From a virus: a DNA stretch of 25,234 nucleotides. How positions within the stretch are numbered: position 1 is the stretch's first letter; each line of letters starts with the position of its first letter. Shown here piece by piece: positions 1 through 7,090 of the stretch. The notes beneath the pieces are model-generated. The model saw only the letters and a list, made by a program, of their open reading frames with translations, ran no database searches and had not been told where the DNA came from. The DNA lies in the IMG/VR virus record IMGVR_UViG_3300028569_000155, positions 1 to 25,234 of that record; one strand, written 5' to 3'. A program made the position numbers and the translations under genes.

Positions 1-119
1 TTTTTATTTCTATCTACTAATTCTTCCCAAGTTTCTCTACGTTCTTTTTCGGGTTGATATTTTGCATATTTTAAATGGGTGGTAATTTCACTTAGGATTT
101 TTGATTCTTTTGAAAGCAT
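1..119 (-). CDS. Adenosylcobalamin-dependent (class II) ribonucleotide reductase, N-terminal fragment
   Basis: Only the first 39 codons are present; the gene runs off the left edge. From the ATG at 117-119 the peptide begins MLSKESKILSEITTHLKYAK and continues with YQPEKERRETWEELVDRNK. The segment KYAKYxPExxRRETWEExVDRN is a hallmark of the N-terminus of class II, B12-dependent ribonucleotide reductases of the Lactobacillus RTPR type, as known from the family. The enzyme would reduce ribonucleotides to deoxyribonucleotides for phage DNA synthesis without needing oxygen or a separate radical-generating subunit. It follows the helicase gene by 16 nt and so is probably the next gene of the replication operon. 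The leader is A/T-rich with no Shine-Dalgarno motif. The catalytic core is outside the window, so the class rests on the N-terminal signature alone. Confidence 0.75.
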   Translation of the reverse strand, partial: MLSKESKILSEITTHLKYAKYQPEKERRETWEELVDRNK

Positions 120-135
120 GGGTTTTTATTTATAT

Positions 136-1494
136 TTATGTATTTAATTCAAAAAATTTATTACTTAACATTTGTCTATCTAAATCATCAAAGTTACCAT
201 TTGATGGCTTTTTTGGTGCAACGGTATCTGCTTCTTCATCGTAATGATCTCCAATTGAAATGTGACCATTTGATGTGTTAACATCTACTTGAAAAGTTAA
301 TCCATCCATTCCATATCTGTTTTTCATAATATGAAGTCTTCCGGTTCCGTTAACTTTATCTTCTTTTTTTCTTGATAACGACATGGATAAGTCGGTAATC
401 ATCATTTTATCATAACTTCCTGCGGCTTTATCACCCTCAATAACGTCATCTTTAGCTCCTGCGCGGTTTACTTGAGAAACTGACCAAATTGGTATATTAA
501 GTTCTCGAGCTAATCCTTTCGTGCTGGTATAAATATCATCAATTTCTCCCTTACGGTCAACATTTCGTTTTTTTGTTGAAAGTAAATCAATATAATCTAT
601 TAATATAAGATCAGGTTGAATTCCTAAATCAATTACCTTTTTTATGTGAGATTCTATAGTATGTATTGTAGTTTTTCCCATAGGGTATTCACGGATAATC
701 AATTCTCCTGGTAATTCAGCGGTTAATGTTTCTACTTCTGCTTTATGTTTTTCTAATTGGTCTACTGGGGTTCCTGTAAAGAAAGCATCATATCTTCGTC
801 CTGTATAGGATTCACTTAATTCTAATGTATAGTGAATAACATTGTAACCCATTTTAACAGCGTGTCCACCTAAAGCAACCAAACACCATGATTTACCACC
901 TCCAGGATTACCAAAAATTAATCCTAAATCTCCATTACCTAAACCACCTTGAACCAATTCATTAACTTGCTCCCAAGGAGTAGGTACAATAGTTCTATGA
1001 TCTTCTCGGTAACGTGATTCAGTATCTTTTTTATATTCGTGTCCAATGTTTTTATCTTGTCCAGCTTTCATTGCTGATTCAATCATATATTTGATTGAGT
1101 CATAATCACCGGCTTTTAATAGATCTACACTGTTTAGTAGTGCTTTTTTTAGCTGTTGATTTTTACAAAACGTTGAAAATTCTAGTTGAACATATTCTAA
1201 ATCTTCTAAATCTGCTCTATATGCTTCACGTAATTGTTCTTTAACAGACACTTTAAGTACCTCGTTATCGAGTTTTTTCATTTCAACTTTTAAAATATCC
1301 ATGGATATAACCGTATGATAACTTTCGTAATATTGAATGATTTGATTTATAACCCATTTATGTGCAGGGTTTGAAAAATATTCATCACTTAGTACATCGT
1401 TTATATTTTGTAAAAACTCTTTATGTGTTAGTAAAGAAGAGATTACTTTCATTTGAAACGATGGACCGTATTCGTCAATTGAAGAGAGGGTCAA
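136..1494 (-). CDS. Replicative DNA helicase, T4 gp41/DnaB type
   Basis: This 452-residue protein is a hexameric 5'-3' replicative helicase that would unwind DNA ahead of the phage polymerase. The N-terminal domain (about 1-150) is helical and begins with a gp41-like segment (SIDEYGPSFQMKVISSLLT). The RecA-like motor follows, with Walker A GNPGGGKS at 195-202, a conserved glutamate in YTLELSE near 225, Walker B LILIDYIDLL ending near 305, the sensor SQVNR at 340-344 and a likely arginine finger in MKNRYG near 393. T4 gp41 is 475 residues, so the length fits. The start is odd: the frame opens at TTG (1492-1494) and the next ATG (residue 15) would cut into the conserved N-terminus, so TTG is preferred. 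The gene sits directly downstream of the homing endonuclease gene, which may have replaced the original start region. Confidence 0.93.
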   Translation of the reverse strand: MTLSSIDEYGPSFQMKVISSLLTHKEFLQNINDVLSDEYFSNPAHKWVINQIIQYYESYHTVISMDILKVEMKKLDNEVLKVSVKEQLREAYRADLEDLEYVQLEFSTFCKNQQLKKALLNSVDLLKAGDYDSIKYMIESAMKAGQDKNIGHEYKKDTESRYREDHRTIVPTPWEQVNELVQGGLGNGDLGLIFGNPGGGKSWCLVALGGHAVKMGYNVIHYTLELSESYTGRRYDAFFTGTPVDQLEKHKAEVETLTAELPGELIIREYPMGKTTIHTIESHIKKVIDLGIQPDLILIDYIDLLSTKKRNVDRKGEIDDIYTSTKGLARELNIPIWSVSQVNRAGAKDDVIEGDKAAGSYDKMMITDLSMSLSRKKEDKVNGTGRLHIMKNRYGMDGLTFQVDVNTSNGHISIGDHYDEEADTVAPKKPSNGNFDDLDRQMLSNKFFELNT

Positions 1495-1546
1495 AACTTT
1501 TATTTTTTAAATTGTTAATAACTTTTATTTAATGTAAATATAATAT

Positions 1547-2170
1547 TTATTCTTTGTATTTCCAAATATAACCTCCAGAAGTTTTAGTAGTTCCTAAAAG
1601 AGCATTCTGGATTTTTAAATTTGTAATGTCTTTTGCTTCTTGGGCAGATTTGTATTCTCTAACAATATTACCTTCTAGATCATATTGTATAACTGGTTTA
1701 AAGGTAGATTCTCTATTTCTAGTTTTAAGACTTTCTGAAATCCATGGGCTAATTCCTCTTGGTTTTCCCTTATCTGATCTAACTTTTGTTTGGTTTCTAG
1801 TTTTACCTGTTCTTCCTTTACTCATATTATTTCTTGCTTCTGTAGATTTTGGTTTACCTAAACTAGACATTTTAATTTTTAATTTTGTTTCATCCGAAAG
1901 TCCACTATTTCCAAAAGCTTTATTTGTTCTATTCATAAACATCGGGTTGTTTTCGACATCAAACTTTTGCAACCAAAATTCTTCTCGTTTAGCTAAATTT
2001 TCTTTACAATCACAATATTCAAGTATATTTTTAACTAAATTAATTTTACCTTCTGTTTTAATTATTTGTTTAATTTCAGCTCCACTTCCAAAATAACTAG
2101 GACTATTTGATACATCTTTTCCTATATATTTTTTACCCGTGGGGATATGAGTTGTTAAATAAATGACCAT
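1547..2170 (-). CDS. Free-standing GIY-YIG homing endonuclease (Seg-like)
   Basis: This is a mobile endonuclease gene of about 207 residues, unlike its replication neighbours. From the ATG at 2168-2170 the N-terminus reads MVIYLTTHIPTGKKYIGKD, giving the degenerate VIY...YIG pair of the GIY-YIG nuclease fold, followed by YFGSG and by REEFWL, which carries the likely metal-binding glutamate. The middle holds a NUMOD3-like DNA-binding stretch (LSDETKLKIKMSSLGKPKS) and a basic linker. The C-terminus (VIQYDLEGN, then AQEAKDIT and GGYIWKYKE) matches the NUMOD1 helix-turn-helix module. Such enzymes cut an allele lacking the gene and spread by repair. The frame is open to a TTG at 2200, but the ATG gives the normal family start. 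It is wedged between the nuclease and helicase genes with no sign that either is split. Confidence 0.88.
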   Translation of the reverse strand: MVIYLTTHIPTGKKYIGKDVSNSPSYFGSGAEIKQIIKTEGKINLVKNILEYCDCKENLAKREEFWLQKFDVENNPMFMNRTNKAFGNSGLSDETKLKIKMSSLGKPKSTEARNNMSKGRTGKTRNQTKVRSDKGKPRGISPWISESLKTRNRESTFKPVIQYDLEGNIVREYKSAQEAKDITNLKIQNALLGTTKTSGGYIWKYKE

Positions 2171-2215
2171 ATGTTGTTTTATTATACATATTAACAACAA
2201 TTGGAAATGTCATTT

Positions 2216-3247
2216 TTATTGTTGCTTTTCCAACAAATCTTTAAAAACATCGCGAACCCAATAATCTGTATTTCTTATTAAGTTTCCGATTTGATCTTCA
2301 TTACACATTTCTACAAATGTTTCTGGAAGGTAATTTAGTGGTGTGTTTTCGACAAACTTATCGATAAACATTTTATCTTTATCATCCATCATTGGGTTGG
2401 ATAAATCCATTACCCTATATTTATCTTCTAGCAATGGTATATCATGTAATACTCTTGCATAGATTATATGTTCTTTCAATTTAGCTTCAGCTATATCTAA
2501 TAAATCATCAAATGATAGGTCTCTTGTTGCAATTTCAGGGAATCGTTTAAATAAACCCTTTGATCCTAATCCTTTTATACCAGTTACACCATCTGAATTA
2601 TCACCCATTAGCAATTTGTATAATAGGAAATTGTGTGGAGTAACGTTAAATTTTTCTTTTACTGTATCTGTAGTATAATATTCTTTTTCAATTGGTCTGT
2701 AGATGATAACTTTCTCGCTAACTAACTGCAGGTAATCTTTATCGCTAGATACTATGAATACTCTATCTTCGGGTTGTGTAGGCAATGTACTACTTAAATA
2801 TGCGATAATATCATCTGCTTCTACCCTAGGTAACGATACTGTTTTAACAGGTAAAGTTTTTAAGTACTGGATTATACGAACAATTTGGTCTACTTTAGAA
2901 TCGTCTTCATCTTCTAGATTATCAAATAATTCATGTTTAGTAATTCGAGATACATTTCTATTTGATTTGTATTCAGGGATTATATTTTTCCTATTATTAG
3001 AAGAACCTACACCATCAAATACCATATAGACTTGGGTTGGTTGAAGTGTTCTAATTAAAGCACCTAAAGATCGAAAAAATCCTCCTAAACCCCCTATATG
3101 GACTCCATTTGAATTTACTGCATTTATAGCACTAAAGTTTCTAAAGAATAGATTGAGTCCATCTATTAGCAGGTAGCGTTCTGATTGTGGCAATTCATCT
3201 CCATGTTCTTGTACAGTATCTAGGAGGTTTAAGAGGTCTTTTTTCAT
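2216..3247 (-). CDS. 5'-3' exonuclease / RNase H, T4 Rnh-type (FEN family)
   Basis: This 343-residue flap-endonuclease-family protein probably removes RNA primers from lagging-strand fragments, as T4 Rnh does. Acidic metal ligands are visible: D in YLLIDGLNLFFR (about 29), D in VFDG (78), the cluster VEADD (142-146), SSDKDY (D169, D171) and GDNSD (D216, D219). A helix-3-turn-helix DNA-binding segment GVTGIKGLGSKG follows. The C-terminal third is family-like but less recognisable. I chose the ATG at 3245-3247; the frame extends six codons further only by using a TTG. The gene begins one base after the stop of the small in-frame ORF that trails uvsX (TAATATG), which suggests translational coupling. 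Identity as a FEN-family nuclease is secure; RNase H versus other flap activity is inferred from context. Confidence 0.92.
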   Translation of the reverse strand: MKKDLLNLLDTVQEHGDELPQSERYLLIDGLNLFFRNFSAINAVNSNGVHIGGLGGFFRSLGALIRTLQPTQVYMVFDGVGSSNNRKNIIPEYKSNRNVSRITKHELFDNLEDEDDSKVDQIVRIIQYLKTLPVKTVSLPRVEADDIIAYLSSTLPTQPEDRVFIVSSDKDYLQLVSEKVIIYRPIEKEYYTTDTVKEKFNVTPHNFLLYKLLMGDNSDGVTGIKGLGSKGLFKRFPEIATRDLSFDDLLDIAEAKLKEHIIYARVLHDIPLLEDKYRVMDLSNPMMDDKDKMFIDKFVENTPLNYLPETFVEMCNEDQIGNLIRNTDYWVRDVFKDLLEKQQ

Positions 3248-3248
3248 A

Positions 3249-3350
3249 TTAATCTTCGTTATCAAATAAATCTGGTTTCTTTGGTTTGTTTCTATTTCCT
3301 ACATGATTAATATACCCAAAGGATTTTGCTATATCACTGGTAAAGATCAC
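3249..3350 (-). CDS. Possible 33-codon ORF or uvsX C-terminal extension
   Basis: Immediately after the uvsX stop (TAA at 3354-3356) the same reading frame stays open for 34 codons to a TAA at 3249-3251. The peptide would read (L)VIFTSDIAKSFGYINHVG, then NRNKPKKPDLFDNED. It could start at the GTG at 3348-3350. It ends in an acidic DLFDNED tail that echoes the DLFDPEEVD end of UvsX. Its stop lies one base before the nuclease ATG, so it fills the gap exactly. It could be a small separate gene, the former C-terminus of a longer UvsX cut off by a stop, or chance. There is no ATG and no known family that I recognise. Confidence 0.35.
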   Translation of the reverse strand: MIFTSDIAKSFGYINHVGNRNKPKKPDLFDNED

Positions 3351-3353
3351 AAG

Positions 3354-4445
3354 TTAATCAACTTCCTCAGGATCAAAAAGATCATTAGTGGTAGCAACCT
3401 CATTCCATTCAGAATTGTCTTCTTGTACAGAATATGTACCTTGTCCTAAAATATCAGCCCATTCACTTACATGAGCATCTTTATATTTCTTAATAACATT
3501 CGGATCATCTTTAATGAAACCATGTACTGTTGATACAATAGTTCCCATTGTAGTAATTCCATTGATGTGGTTTTTGTCACAGGCAATTTTTGTACGCAAT
3601 GCAAATTCAACTTTCTTCTTATCCTTAACAGCGTTAATTTTAGAAGTACCTGCATTTGTAACGTTACCAAATGTCAAACATAATGAAACATCATAATAAA
3701 ATGTATCTCCACCTTTGTTTGTCATTCTAGGTTGTGACATAGGAGTTAAAGCCGGAGCAACACCTACTTTATTCACAATAAATAAACTATTCGTGTATTT
3801 TGAGCTTTCCTTACGGGACATTACAATCTGTTGATTAATAAAGTTTCCGAATTGAGTTGCGATAGCTCCTGCATTCCACATTGGATTGTTTTTCCCTTGA
3901 TTAATAGACATATCACATGGAATTGAACCAACTGAATCCCAAATGAATAATAGATCGTATGGTAAATTACCTTTCTTCTGTTCAGTTAATAAATCAATAA
4001 TAAATGCTGCAATATCTTCAATTGAATTTAATGAGCTTCTATCTCGATATATAAAGAAACCATTTTGATCTATAATTTCACCTGTTTCTTCATCAACTAC
4101 ATCATCCATTTGAAACCCCATTGTTTTCCAGTGGTTCCAATCATGTTTCATCTCTGTAATAATCAATACAGGTAATATTCCCATTTTTTGAGCATTAACT
4201 GCTATTTCAATGGTCATAGTAGATTTTCCTGTATTACTTTTCCCTCTAACCATTGAATTATGGCCCATAGGGATACCAGGAATGGACAAAGCTTCTTGCA
4301 AAGCTGGTGAAAATGGTATCCACTTTTGTTCTTTGAATTTAACATTTGATGCTAAACCCTTATTTGCTTTAAATTTATCTAAACTAAAGGCGGATTTCAG
4401 TTCTTTGTCCGCCGCCTCTGTTAGCGATTTTCTTATTTTGGCCAT
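3354..4445 (-). CDS. uvsX: UvsX/RecA-family recombinase
   Basis: This 363-residue protein would form the presynaptic filament on single-stranded DNA and drive strand exchange for recombination-dependent replication and repair. It has the RecA core: Walker A RGKSNTGKST at 67-76, a likely catalytic glutamate in IITEMKHDW near 98, Walker B LLFIWDS at 165-171, and a loop L2-like segment MTNKGGDTFYYDVS at 241-254. The C-terminus is acidic (NDLFDPEEVD), as is common for recombinases whose tails control DNA access. Its length is close to T4 UvsX (391 residues). It starts 13 nt after the SSB stop, and the partner gp32-like protein is the preceding gene, matching the functional pairing known in T4. 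No uvsY-like mediator was recognised in the window. Confidence 0.92.
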   Translation of the reverse strand: MAKIRKSLTEAADKELKSAFSLDKFKANKGLASNVKFKEQKWIPFSPALQEALSIPGIPMGHNSMVRGKSNTGKSTMTIEIAVNAQKMGILPVLIITEMKHDWNHWKTMGFQMDDVVDEETGEIIDQNGFFIYRDRSSLNSIEDIAAFIIDLLTEQKKGNLPYDLLFIWDSVGSIPCDMSINQGKNNPMWNAGAIATQFGNFINQQIVMSRKESSKYTNSLFIVNKVGVAPALTPMSQPRMTNKGGDTFYYDVSLCLTFGNVTNAGTSKINAVKDKKKVEFALRTKIACDKNHINGITTMGTIVSTVHGFIKDDPNVIKKYKDAHVSEWADILGQGTYSVQEDNSEWNEVATTNDLFDPEEVD

Positions 4446-4458
4446 AACTTATTTTAAA

Positions 4459-5280
4459 TTAAAAGGGCATGTCGTCGTCTTCTTCAAATAAAGCATCAAA
4501 ATTATCTGCTTTAGATTTTTTAGCCGCCGGTTTGGTTGATAGACTGTAATTTGATTGTGTTTTTTCTTCTTCTTTAAATTTTCCATCAGCAGGAAATTCT
4601 TCCTCTTTTTCATCTTCAGGATTTAACCATTCTGCAAGTGCGGATTTGATTTCATCAAATGGAAGCATTTTGTAAGATTCTTTTGGATTAACTTGATCCT
4701 CTAACCATAATTCACAATCCTTATCATTTTCAGATAATGGAGAAGTTTTCATTGATGGTGTAATTGTAGTTTTGTTATAAACTGTTCCTGTAGATTCAGG
4801 TCCAACTGTAACTAACTTAATGTCACGTCCCATCATGATGTCTGTGAAATCACCTACTTCTTCATCAGCAGCCATTTGCAAAAATGCTTCGAAAATTTCT
4901 TTACCAAATTCCCACAATTGAACACCTTCACTTTCTTCACCACGTACAATTACAGGAGCGAAAATACGGTTTTTAGGGTCTAATTTCTTAGCCAATCTCC
5001 AATTTTCCTTGTCATTTGTACCACGAAGTTGCTTTGCGAATTCAGCAATTGGATCCTTTTCATTCCAGTTTAATGGAGAAGCAATTACTTTTTTACTTCC
5101 GATACCGTAGTAAAATTTCATTTCCGTGAATGGAAATTCTTTGTTGTATTTGAACGGAACAACACGTACCGTTTGTTTACCAATCTGCGGTTTAAATCGC
5201 TTTGTTTGGTTGTTAGCGCCCCCACTTGTAGGTTTGGACTGCATAGACTCAAGTTTTTTCTTGATTGCATCTAGATTCAT
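4459..5280 (-). CDS. gp32-like single-stranded DNA-binding protein
   Basis: This 273-residue protein would coat single-stranded DNA at the fork and load partners. The layout is that of T4 gp32: a basic N-terminus (MNLDAIKKKLESMQSKP), an OB-type core whose segment EGVQLWEFGKEIFEAF resembles the gp32 GKVFKYRFGKKIW region, and a long acidic tail. Two differences stand out. The zinc-binding Cys/His set of T4 gp32 is missing: the equivalent stretch (YYGIGSKKVIASPLNWN) has no cysteine, and the only Cys in the protein is in DCELWLED. The last residues are EEDDDMPF, nearly the same as the DDDIPF tail of bacterial SSBs. It lies directly upstream of uvsX. Assignment rests on core resemblance, tail and position. 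Confidence 0.85.
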   Translation of the reverse strand: MNLDAIKKKLESMQSKPTSGGANNQTKRFKPQIGKQTVRVVPFKYNKEFPFTEMKFYYGIGSKKVIASPLNWNEKDPIAEFAKQLRGTNDKENWRLAKKLDPKNRIFAPVIVRGEESEGVQLWEFGKEIFEAFLQMAADEEVGDFTDIMMGRDIKLVTVGPESTGTVYNKTTITPSMKTSPLSENDKDCELWLEDQVNPKESYKMLPFDEIKSALAEWLNPEDEKEEEFPADGKFKEEEKTQSNYSLSTKPAAKKSKADNFDALFEEDDDMPF

Positions 5281-5337
5281 ATATAACTATTTTATTTGTT
5301 TACAACTTAATATAATAACCTTTATTTAATAAGCCAA

Positions 5338-5799
5338 CTATAATTCAATGATCTTGAAGATCTTTGTATTAAGTTGCTTAATTTCATTGTGTTGAGTTAA
5401 CAATATACAATTTCTGTAATGTTGCCAATTCACTGGGTAATTTGTGTCAACTGCTCCACCATTCAATTTTTTAATTAATTCATTTAATGCATTGATTGTA
5501 TAGAGTGTGTTGGAATCTTTTTTTCTATGTACTAAAATAGTATTGTCAGGAATATCGTTTACATTTCCTTGATCTACATTATATGTAACAACATATTCGT
5601 TATTACTTTTAATATGTAGTACAAACATTTTATTATACATTATGGTATAACGTGATGAAAGTCCACTTATTAATGATTCTAAATCATTCAACGAAGAAAA
5701 AGTGCAAAATAGCCTGTTATTCATCAATAGTGAATCAAGTGTGATATTATAATCATATTGATCATACATATTGGTGGGTTGTTCAAGAGTGGTATACAT
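5338..5799 (-). CDS. Conserved-looking protein of unknown function in the replication cluster
   Basis: This 153-residue protein does not match any family I can name. It begins three bases after the polymerase stop, so it is probably translated together with it, and 57 nt separate it from the SSB gene. The sequence is a compact mixed alpha/beta protein with alternating hydrophobic strands (MFVLHIKSNNEYVVTYNVD; NTILVHRKKD) and a helical middle (INALNELIKKLNGG). It has no signal peptide, membrane segment or obvious catalytic motif. The tight spacing suggests a polymerase accessory or regulatory role, but that is inference only. The start is the first ATG; a second Met at residue 11 is an alternative. 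Confidence 0.75.
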   Translation of the reverse strand: MYTTLEQPTNMYDQYDYNITLDSLLMNNRLFCTFSSLNDLESLISGLSSRYTIMYNKMFVLHIKSNNEYVVTYNVDQGNVNDIPDNTILVHRKKDSNTLYTINALNELIKKLNGGAVDTNYPVNWQHYRNCILLTQHNEIKQLNTKIFKIIEL

Positions 5800-5802
5800 A
5801 AC

Positions 5803-7053
5803 TTATTTTATATTATTATAATTGGTACCTGTTTTTACTTTAAATTGCAGATTTTTATCGTTTATTACTTTTGCTATTTGTTCTAGCAATTCTTTCTCGT
5901 TATCATCTACATCAAACAAAAAACTATCATACACATATAAGACGAGTTTTGTATTTTTACCTCGCAATATTTTAAATATTTCATACAATATACAAACATT
6001 ATTTGCGGTCTCCAAGTTTTGTAACACGTAATTTAAAAGCTTTTGTGGATTCATGTTTTCCAGTTCACTTTTTAAAAATCTATGATTTGAAATAGGGCAT
6101 GTGATGTATCCATTGTGTTGAAATTCATCCCACAAATTATCTGTATATGCTATTACTTTTCGAAAGAATTCGAGTTCCTGATATTCTTTCCAAACTCCTC
6201 CATAGAGCTGTTGAAACGTGATTTCTTTTGCTTTGGAGTAATCCACTCCATACATTTTAGCAAAACTACCATGAATATCACTACTGTCAAAAGTATAATT
6301 GAGTAAATTAGCGAGCAGGGTAGGATGATAAGCACTAATATCCATTTCAATAAAAATATCATTGCGCGGTATAAAACATTCTCTTTCTCCATTGTTTTTG
6401 TCTAAAGCTGAAAAATTAATTCCTCCAAATGCGTTGGAGGGTCTTGTTGTTAGTGTATTTAAATTATATTGCGTGTATATAAACTCGTTTGCCTCTTTAT
6501 CGAAGTACTGCTCGAATAATGTTTTGTCCACCTTTATACCCGCTCGTTCGAGTTGATTAAACACCAATGCTGCTTTATTGTAAAACGGGTTTAACCTTGT
6601 ATCATCAAAATTAGCATAGTTTTGTTCACATACCTCATAGTGTTTTACAATCGGTACAATAGTGTTTAAATTTTGTATATTAGGGTACCTATTGTATAAC
6701 TGCATGTGAGCTTGGGTCAACTGCTGTATATACGTATGTGGGGAGGGTGAGGGTTGGTAACAATGTTTAATAGGGAAATAATGTAAAAATTCTTTTTTAT
6801 CTCTTACATAAATATTTTCTATACTATTTAATACTCTTTCTACTATCTCTAAATCAAAGTTTATTGTTTCGCTATGGTTTATAGCAATGATATATCCTTT
6901 GTTGTCGTTTTCAAAACGCAAGTATATTGAACATACCTCATTTTCAACAGGATGAAGATTATGTGAACATGGAATGATATCAACATAAGCTACTTGATGC
7001 TTGATGCGACAAATGGTTTCTATATGTTCAATATCTTCTATAAGCCAATACAT
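5803..7053 (-). CDS. Compact family A DNA polymerase
   Basis: This 416-residue protein carries the palm and fingers motifs of DNA polymerase I. VFNQLERAGIKVD (164-176) matches the start of the pol domain. TRPSNAFGGINFSAL (203-217) matches the template-binding region. Motif A is IEMDISAYHPTLL with D238. DIHGSFAKMYGV (259-270) precedes motif B, where K276, F280, Y284 and G285 align with E. coli K758, F762, Y766 and G767. Motif C is LYVYDSFLFD with D376. The two catalytic aspartates are kept, but the E. coli Glu710 equivalent is His243 and the usual HDE of motif C is YDS. The region between residues 176 and 203 is very short, so the thumb is minimal. The N-terminal 150 residues look like a degenerate exonuclease domain (VAYVDIIP) with no clear DxE. 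T4 itself uses a family B polymerase. Confidence 0.88.
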   Translation of the reverse strand: MYWLIEDIEHIETICRIKHQVAYVDIIPCSHNLHPVENEVCSIYLRFENDNKGYIIAINHSETINFDLEIVERVLNSIENIYVRDKKEFLHYFPIKHCYQPSPSPHTYIQQLTQAHMQLYNRYPNIQNLNTIVPIVKHYEVCEQNYANFDDTRLNPFYNKAALVFNQLERAGIKVDKTLFEQYFDKEANEFIYTQYNLNTLTTRPSNAFGGINFSALDKNNGERECFIPRNDIFIEMDISAYHPTLLANLLNYTFDSSDIHGSFAKMYGVDYSKAKEITFQQLYGGVWKEYQELEFFRKVIAYTDNLWDEFQHNGYITCPISNHRFLKSELENMNPQKLLNYVLQNLETANNVCILYEIFKILRGKNTKLVLYVYDSFLFDVDDNEKELLEQIAKVINDKNLQFKVKTGTNYNNIK

Positions 7054-7057
7054 GGTT

Positions 7058-7088
7058 TAAAGATACAAACAATACTTTAAAACTCCAA
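7058..7088 (-). promoter_or_regulatory. Possible Bacteroidetes-type promoter before the polymerase
   Basis: On the coding strand a TTG (7086-7088) is followed after 20 bases by TATCTTTA (7058-7065), close to the TTTG-N19-21-TAnnTTTG pattern of Bacteroidetes housekeeping promoters. It lies at the junction of the structural and replication modules, just before the polymerase ATG, which is a sensible place for an early promoter. The match is imperfect and AT-rich sequence produces such matches often. Confidence 0.22.
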
Positions 7089-7090
7089 GT

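Noticed and set aside
1626-2096. 156-codon open frame on the plus strand opposite the homing endonuclease
   Set aside because: The minus-strand frame has clear GIY-YIG and NUMOD motifs; the plus-strand product is a Leu/Ser/Phe-rich shadow of AT-rich antisense DNA with no motif.
2171-2200. Longer start (TTG) for the homing endonuclease
   Set aside because: The extra ten residues are not part of the GIY-YIG fold, which normally begins right at the ATG at 2168-2170.
6153-6392. 79-codon minus-strand frame nested in the polymerase gene, with two hydrophobic stretches like a small holin
   Set aside because: It overlaps the most conserved polymerase motifs, which fix the sequence in another frame; shifted AT-rich frames readily give hydrophobic residues. 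No spacing or start signal supports it, though a nested gene cannot be fully excluded.
7056-7083. Inverted repeat TTTAAAG/CTTTAAA before the polymerase gene
   Set aside because: Only seven A/T-rich pairs with a 12-base loop and no T tract; too weak for a terminator.
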